A stretch of 64,000 nucleotides of DNA, taken from Anadara kagoshimensis. Taxonomy: Eukaryota > Mollusca > Bivalvia > Arcoida > Arcidae. Made by a program: the position numbers and the translations under genes. The stretch covers positions 58,240,866 through 58,304,865 of the forward strand of contig CM037871.1 of assembly GCA_021292105.1 (NCBI GenBank). The letters are read 5' to 3'. Numbering within the stretch: position 1 is the first letter of the stretch; each line of letters starts with the position of its first letter. The notes beneath the pieces are model-generated. The model was not told the origin of the DNA. It saw only the letters and a program-made list of their open reading frames with translations, and did no database searches. Positions 58,146 through 64,000 of this stretch are shown piece after piece.

Positions 58146-59840
58146 ATGGTAGACGCAGAGCAAAATTTTATTATTCAAGCTCCGGTGATTCCTGTCAATA
58201 AATGCGATCTTTGTCATAAAAAGCATGTTGAATGGAAGTGTCTTATTTGCGACGAGGTAATGTGTGAAAACTGTAAGATTGTTCACCTAAGAAGTAAAGT
58301 GTCCAAAGATCATAAAGTTGTTGATTTAAAAGGTGCGAATGTACGACCAAGCGACGATATTCCTAAATGCACTGAACATCCAGCCGAGGATTTACAGATG
58401 TTCTGTATATCATGCGACATACTAGTTTGCAGGAAATGTATCACGAGCCCATCACACAGTTCCGATCCGTTTGAATTGATTGAGGACATGATAGACAAAA
58501 AGAAGACAGAACTCTTAGAAATAATGGTCAAATCAAAAGAATAACTGGACACATACGAACAAACAGTAAAATATGTAGTTAAGAAACAACGTGAGTTTTC
58601 TGAGAAGATTTCAAAAGCGGTAGCAGAAGTACTAAGCAGGGATATAGAACTGAAGGACAAGCTTGATAAGATAACAAACGGGTTGATTCATCAATTACAA
58701 GAATTAGTGACACAAGATCAAAGAGAGTCGGAAACGTTAGAAAGTCAATTACAAGCTGACATAGGAGAGCTGAGAGAAGTTATAGAACAATGTGAAAAAG
58801 AACAAAAAGTTAGACGTATGGACATCGACAAGTTTGTTGCAGAGCAGAAACGCAGATTGAGTAGATTAACAACCACAGGACCGCCAAATAGGGAAAATCC
58901 ACCAGAATTCGTTAGCAGGAACGTAGAAAGAGAAATTGAAGTCTTGTTTGGAGAGCTAGTAAAATCAGAAGATAGTCAGTCATCACTACAAGATCAACAA
59001 AACAAGACGCGAACGAGATCATTGCCGGATAAAGAGGTAAGCGCTGTGGTTGAAAATAGATTTTCTGCCAGGGGAAATACCCATGTGGCCTCCGCAGGTA
59101 ATGATCAGGCGTGGATTTGGAAGCGACCAGGAAAATGTTTATCACTAGTATCACCGAACAGTGAATCAGAACAGAATATGAAAACTGACTTTCAAGTTTT
59201 CGATGCAGCTGTCACTAAAGATGGAATACTTTTAGTTACAGAATGGAAATTATTTGGAGGTAAACTTCATGTGTATACAAGAGACAGAGTATTTAACAAT
59301 GTATATGCTACAAAGTTTTATAGAACCACTGGTATGACCGTCACTGATAACGGGAATGTCATTATTGATCTGTACTCGGGTGTCGGCAGTAAACTAGTAG
59401 AGATAACAAGATGTGGGCGTGAAATCAGATCCATACAATACGACAAAGGAAACAAAACAAAATTGTTTGCCGATCCATGTTCCATTAGCCATAACATCAA
59501 CGGTGACATTGTCGTTGTAGATAACGACAAGAAGGCGGTGGTAGTTGTTGACAGAAATGAACACAAGAAATTTACATATGATGGAAAGATAGGAAGTTTG
59601 AAGCAACCGTTTGATCCACATTCGGTAGTTACCGACAAACGTGGTCACATTTTGATCAGTGATGTAGCAAATTCGGTGGTTCATCTGTTAGATAAAGATG
59701 GATGCTTTCTTAAATTTCTGATATCGGAGAAAGATGGGTGTGATCGGCCAGTTGGTTTATGTATGGATACAAAGGGTAGACTTTGGGTAGTGAATACGGG
59801 GAACAATTCGGTTATGATTATAAATTATGCATATGCATAA
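58146..59840 (+). pseudogene. B-box/NHL protein, copy 2, with one in-frame stop
   Basis: The same frame runs from MVDAEQN to 59840 (565 codons) except for a single TAA at 58542-58544, where copy 1 has AAA (Lys) in SKEKLD. Both parts stay otherwise open and highly similar to copy 1. The second B-box reads SPSHSSDPFE where copy 1 has SPSHSSHPFE, so the last zinc-binding His is replaced by Asp. Between the B-boxes DLKGAN replaces AT, a small insertion. The propeller retains RPVGLCMDTKGRLWVVNTG. The C-terminus differs: it stops after NYAYA, while copy 1 runs about 30 residues further. It could be a recent pseudogene, a polymorphic null allele, a truncated two-B-box peptide of 132 residues, or an assembly error. 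A downstream start would give a B-box-less coiled-coil/NHL protein. Confidence 0.85.
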
Positions 59841-59874
59841 CGCGAGGGTACATTAGTTTAATATCGCTTGTTAA

Positions 59875-60590
59875 ACGACTTATCTTAAACTGAGGTCAAA
59901 CCAATTCATCCGATGAATAAGTCGTTTTTCAGACACTGATAATATTCAAGAGCCATATATTGTTCAATCAATGTAATTAGATAAAATGTTAATCATGCAT
60001 TCATTAGAGGTAAAGGGTCTATCTTTACTAACATGTTGCCACATGACCCACAGGAGCGTCATTTCAGGGCGCAAAACAATCTGCGTTATCAGCGACATCA
60101 TCAACAATCTGTCGTCTGACTTGACCAACTGCTGTTTTTCTTTGACGTCAATTGGAGGTGAACGTAACCATTTTTTTTAACAATTTAACAAACATATATA
60201 AAAAGATGAGGCTTATATGTCATATAACAGCATACATGTATCTATTATCTTTTTGTTATTCGCAATTTAATTTTTTAATAAAAAAGTAACACTTTTAGTT
60301 ATTATAAATTTTGGATTATATTTAGATGTACTTTACTGATTTAGTGATTTAATACTATTTTTAAATTTCGTTTCGTGTTGATGCTTTTACCTGTTGCCAG
60401 AACACTAACTCATTTCATTTAACATGTACTATACAACCAATTTCAACTATTACTTACTAAGAGTAAGAGTACCTGTTATGTCTGCATCTTATTTTGCGGA
60501 GGTGTTCAGTGTTTTATAACAAGTTTACACTCAATGCGGCATGAAATACGCGACCCTGTTTGTGCAAACTTGCTTGTTCTGTAGGAATAA
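59875..60590 (+). other. 3' flank of copy 2, paralogous to 53860-54530
   Basis: Shares CATTCATTAGAG, TTTCAGGGCGCAAAACAATC, TTATGTCTGCATCTTATTTT and GGAGGTGTTCAGTG with the flank of copy 1, at clearly lower identity than the coding exon. No exon seen. Confidence 0.7.
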
Positions 60591-60734
60591 ACATCTTTAG
60601 TTTTTTTTAAAATCTGACACGGATGCTAAAAGCCATATCCGATCGAACTTAACATGTTAACGTTGCTGCGGTGCTGAAGAATGGAAACGGATTAAATCAC
60701 TGAATGGGAAAACTTTACTGATTTATTATGACGC

Positions 60735-61580
60735 CTCTGTATTCAGACTTATTCTGGATATATTTGACGCCCCATAGTTTAATGTTCCTTTTGATTTCAC
60801 AATTGGCGGCGTACCTAGCTAAACAGAATTTGTTTACCGTTCTGTGGCACCCTGTTCAAAGTTTACATGTTGAACTTAATTTGCCAGTTTTCAAAGTTTT
60901 TACTTTGCTTTGTAATAGTCATTTGGACAAGGAATGGTATGCTTGTTTTTACTTTGCTTTGGGATTGTGACTTGGCCTTGGACTGTTATGTTTATGTTCG
61001 ACTTTTGGGATTGTCGATCTTTGTGATTTGGACTTGGACTGATATGTTTGCGTTCGACTTTTGGGATTGTGATTTGGACTTGAACTAGTATTTTTTGTTT
61101 GGTCCTGTGATTGTGTTTTTGACATGAATTAGCATGTTTATTTTTACTTGGCTTTGAGATTTTGATTTGAAAATTGGTTGGTATGTTTGTTTTTACTTTA
61201 CTTTGTTGTGGGATTATGATTTGGACATGGATTGGTAATTTTTTTTTACTTTGCTTTGAGATTTTGATTTGGATATGGATTGGTATGTTTGATTTTACGT
61301 TGCTTTGGGATTGTGATTTGGACATGGATTGGTATGTTTGTTTTTACTTTGCTTTGAGATTGCGATTTTGACGTGGACTGGTATGTTTATGTTCAACTTT
61401 TGTGTTTGTGATTGTGATTTGGACTTGGATTGGTATGTTTGTGTTCGACTTTTGGAATTGTGGTTTCGATTTGGACTTGGATTGGTATGTTTGTGTTAGA
61501 CTTTTGGAATTGTGATTTGGACACGGACTTGTATGTTTATGTTTGACTTTTGGGAGTTTGATTTGAACTTGGACTAATAT
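60735..61580 (+). mobile_element. Penelope-like 3' end (copy 7) passing into its expanded tail
   Basis: 60735-60900 is the family's 3' block (GGATATATTTGACGCCCCAT, GTACCTAGCTAAACAGAA, CAAAGTTTACATG). From 60895 the tail unit (TTTACTTTGCTTTGGGATTG followed by GGACATGGATTGGTATGTTT) repeats in degenerate form about fifteen times, gradually changing into the 45-bp unit of the array at 61580. Confidence 0.8.
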
Positions 61581-62212
61581 GTTTGCGTTTGATTTTTGGG
61601 TTGTGATTTATACATGTACTGGTATGTTTGTGTTTGATTTTGGGTTGTGATTTATACATGTACTGGTATGTTTGCGTTTGATTTTTGGGTTGTGATTTAT
61701 ACATGTACTGGTATGTTTGCGTTTGATTTTTGGGTTGTGATTCATACATGTACTGGTATGTTTGTGTTTGATTTTTGGGTTGTGATTTATACATGTACTG
61801 GTATGTTTGCGTTTGATTTTTGGGTTGTGATTTATACATGTACTGGTATGTTTGTGTTTGATTTTTGGGTTGTGATTTATACATGTACTGGTATGTTTGT
61901 GTTTGATTTTTGGGTTGTGATTCATACATGTACTGGTATGTTTGTGTTTGATTTTTGGGTTGTGATTCATACATGTACTGGTATGTTTGTGTTTGATTTT
62001 TGGGTTGTGATTCATACATGTACTGGTATGTTTGTGTTTGATTTTTGGGTTGTGATTCATACATGTACTGGTATGTTTGTGTTTGATTTTTGGGTTGTGA
62101 TTTATACATGTACTGGTATGTTTGTGTTTGACTTTTGGGTTGTGATTCATACATGTACTGGTATGTTTGCGTTTGATTTTTGGGTTGTGATTTATACATG
62201 TACTTGTATGTT
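61580..62212. repeat. 45-bp minisatellite, about 14 copies
   Basis: Units contain GGTATGTTTGTGTTTGATTT, TTGGGTTGTGATTTATACAT and GTACT. They are nearly identical and differ mostly at GTGTTT/GCGTTT and TTTATA/TTCATA. As 45 is a multiple of three and the unit lacks stops in several frames, long open frames exist on both strands (15-residue repeats such as CTGMFVFDFWVVIYT); these are not genes. The unit derives from the Penelope-like tail immediately upstream. Confidence 0.95.
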
Positions 62213-62526
62213 TGCGTTTGATTTTTGGGAGTTTGATTTGAACTTGGACTAGTATGTTTGTGTTTGATTTTGGGAGTGGGATTTGGACATGGTACGGTAT
62301 GTTTGTGTTTGATCAGTGATTATTACTTTTGGTGTAATTCGTTATCAAGACATTTAACTGTAATCGAAATTATAATGATAGTTTTTCATACTAGTAGTTT
62401 TCAAGTATTTAGAATGTTCCATTATACAGCCAGTCTTTGATAATCAATGAATATATAATTTCAATAAAAATTTATCATTATACTTCGATCAAGGTTTGCA
62501 CTGTTGTACTAGTTTTACATCTCCTT

Positions 62527-62850
62527 TAAGAATTAAGTTGAGTGATAGTGTTTAACGTCCCAGTCAAGAATATTTTTTTAAATTTATTTTGAGACGTCGC
62601 CAGCTATAGCCGTAGGTACAGACATTTTGCCTGTGCGTTGCACTGATGGCATTATACAACAGGCTTCTTTATCGTGCCACTCCTATACAGTGACACGTGA
62701 CCTCGTTATTTTTAATTTCCCATCCGAAATAACCACGACTTTCGTAATGCCGAGTGCTTAGCGAAAGACAGTCACTACCCACTTTCAAGTCTTGGGTCAG
62801 ACCCGGTACTCCCACACAGGGAGCACTTTACCAACTGATTTACCCTTTTT
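62527..62850 (-). mobile_element. SINE family A, decayed
   Basis: Tail at the left (GTGTTTAACGTCCCAGTCAA), body with GTGACACGTGACCTCG and TAATGCCGAGTGCTTAGCG, and a damaged head at the right (CTTTACCAACTGATTTACCC). Box B is largely lost. Confidence 0.8.
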
Positions 62851-62984
62851 TATGAATATGCCGATTAGAAAAGCTAAGAAAAGCAATATTGGCCGAGGCC
62901 GTAGGGCGACATCAATATTACTTTTCTTTGCTAATTAAACATCATATCGCTCTTACTGAAATGCTATAATTGTTTTATTACATG

Positions 62985-63200
62985 TAATCAAAAACAAACA
63001 TACTAATCCATGTCTGAATCACAATCCAGAAGCAAAGTAAAAACTTTGGAACTGACAAGTTAGGTAAGACACATGAACTTCCACCAGGGAAGTGAGGCCG
63101 GGTGCTCCGGAAGGGTAAGCACCTCCTGTTTAGCTAGCTACACCCGCCACGTGTGTAATCAAAATTGTGTGAAAGGAACATGGAATTAAATGGCACAATT
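62985..63200 (-). mobile_element. Penelope-like 3' end (copy 8)
   Basis: Minus-strand 3' block: the plus sequence shows GAATCACAATCCAGAAGCAA, CATGAACTTCCACCAGGGAA, GGTAAGCACCTCCTGTTTAG and CTAGCTACACCCGCCACG. One tail unit is at 62990-63035. Close to the copies at 22.6 and 26.8 kb, so relatively young. Confidence 0.78.
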
Positions 63201-64000
63201 AAGACACGCGTTGATCACACGTCCAATGTTTATAACGACGTCCAAAAAACTAGCGTCCATCAGCCGCGATCCGTGTTTTATACTGTGACGTTACACACCC
63301 CACATACATACTATGTTAAATTTTATTTAATAAACTTACTAGGTTTTTTCTAAATTTGTTAACATTGTAAGATAAAAATATCATTTACATCTTATGTACG
63401 TACGGAATTTGTATCGTACCAAAGCAACGTCACTGCATTTAATGACGTACAAGTGTCAATGACGTCATTGAATGTCACAATTCAGGCGGAGTTTTCATTC
63501 GTTTTGTTTCCAACGATTATTTTGATCGGCTTAGTGCAATATGGTGTTTTATTATGCTCCACAGTGCAATATGTTGAAAACCGGTGTTGCGCGTGCAAGT
63601 AGTTTAACCAATAAAAACAAAGATCTCATAAAATGATATTATGATATAATAATATTCATTATTGTCAATGTTTTTTATTCAATGACTGTGCATTTAGTAA
63701 CTACCAGGCTTATCACGATGATTGATATTGTAGTTATCACCGCTGTACTTTTTGTTTGTGCGGAATGACTGTTTTCATTTGGCATTGAATAATAGCAATT
63801 CACGTTTCTACGTAAAATGTCCTGCCCAGTTGTCAAGGGCTGTTGATGACGTTGTATAGAGGCAAACCCCATTCGACATCAATATGCACGTTACTTTTGA
63901 ACGGCCATAATTGAAATTCACAAAACCGTTTGCTTCTTCTTTTCGTGTAAACAACACATGTAAATTTTGGCAAGTGATATTTATGCTTGTGGGTTTAACG
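63201..64000. other. Non-coding right end of the window, no gene seen
   Basis: AT-rich sequence with isolated TGACGTCAT-like palindromes (63440-63475). No exon, RNA gene or repeat is supported. Confidence 0.45.

Noticed and set aside
61537-62252. Long open frames on both strands (up to 220 codons) with 15-residue repeats
   Set aside because: They arise because the 45-bp minisatellite unit is a multiple of three and free of stops in several frames. Both strands are open at once and the array derives from a retroelement tail.

Overview
The window reads as nuclear DNA of a bivalve mollusc. The evidence is strong AT richness, spliced genes with consensus GT-AG borders, several tRNA-derived SINE families, a RING-less two-B-box/NHL protein gene in two copies (a gene type heavily expanded in bivalves), and two large repeats whose ends (GCTCACCTG at one side, GGGCCTCTTG at the other) are familiar from many bivalve genomes. 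The species cannot be read from the sequence. There is no prokaryotic or phage signal, no CRISPR array, no rRNA and no free-standing tRNA gene. I also see no LTR retroelement.

Layout. 1-2085 is a 65-bp satellite. 2.1-20.9 kb is mostly non-coding and sprinkled with short terminal-inverted-repeat (TIR) elements and SINEs. Its only gene evidence is one clear exon of a C15orf61-like protein (12492-12670, minus), a candidate small membrane protein (11270-11479, minus) and a weak candidate exon between them. 20.9-27.3 kb is a stack of transposons around a 5.2-kb near-palindrome (21592-26803) with about 1-kb outer arms, broken gene halves pointing outward and a retroelement inserted in its left arm. 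27.4-34.4 kb is a nest: mariner remnant > GCTCACCTG-type element > CAGGGGCG-ended element > a second GCTCACCTG-type element in opposite orientation, carrying a 145-bp minisatellite. 38.3-40.8 kb holds a complete two-exon BTB/POZ gene (minus strand, predicted 246 aa). 42-47.4 kb carries further TIR elements, a LINE 3' end and a Penelope-like reverse transcriptase fragment.

47.9-60.6 kb is a locus-scale tandem duplication of the B-box/NHL gene. Copy 1 (51129-52850) is intact. Copy 2 (58146-59840) has one in-frame stop and has lost one zinc ligand. Matching non-coding blocks upstream (with a shared GTGAGT donor) and downstream show that the first exon, intron and 3' flank were duplicated with the coding exon. 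A 2.05-kb TIR element sits in the intron of copy 1 only.

A Penelope-like family with a distinctive 3' tail occurs at least eight times. At 60.7-62.3 kb the short tandem unit of that tail has expanded into a 45-bp minisatellite. Most long open frames in the window are repeat artefacts. The host genes visible with confidence are the BTB gene, the C15orf61 exon and the two B-box/NHL copies.
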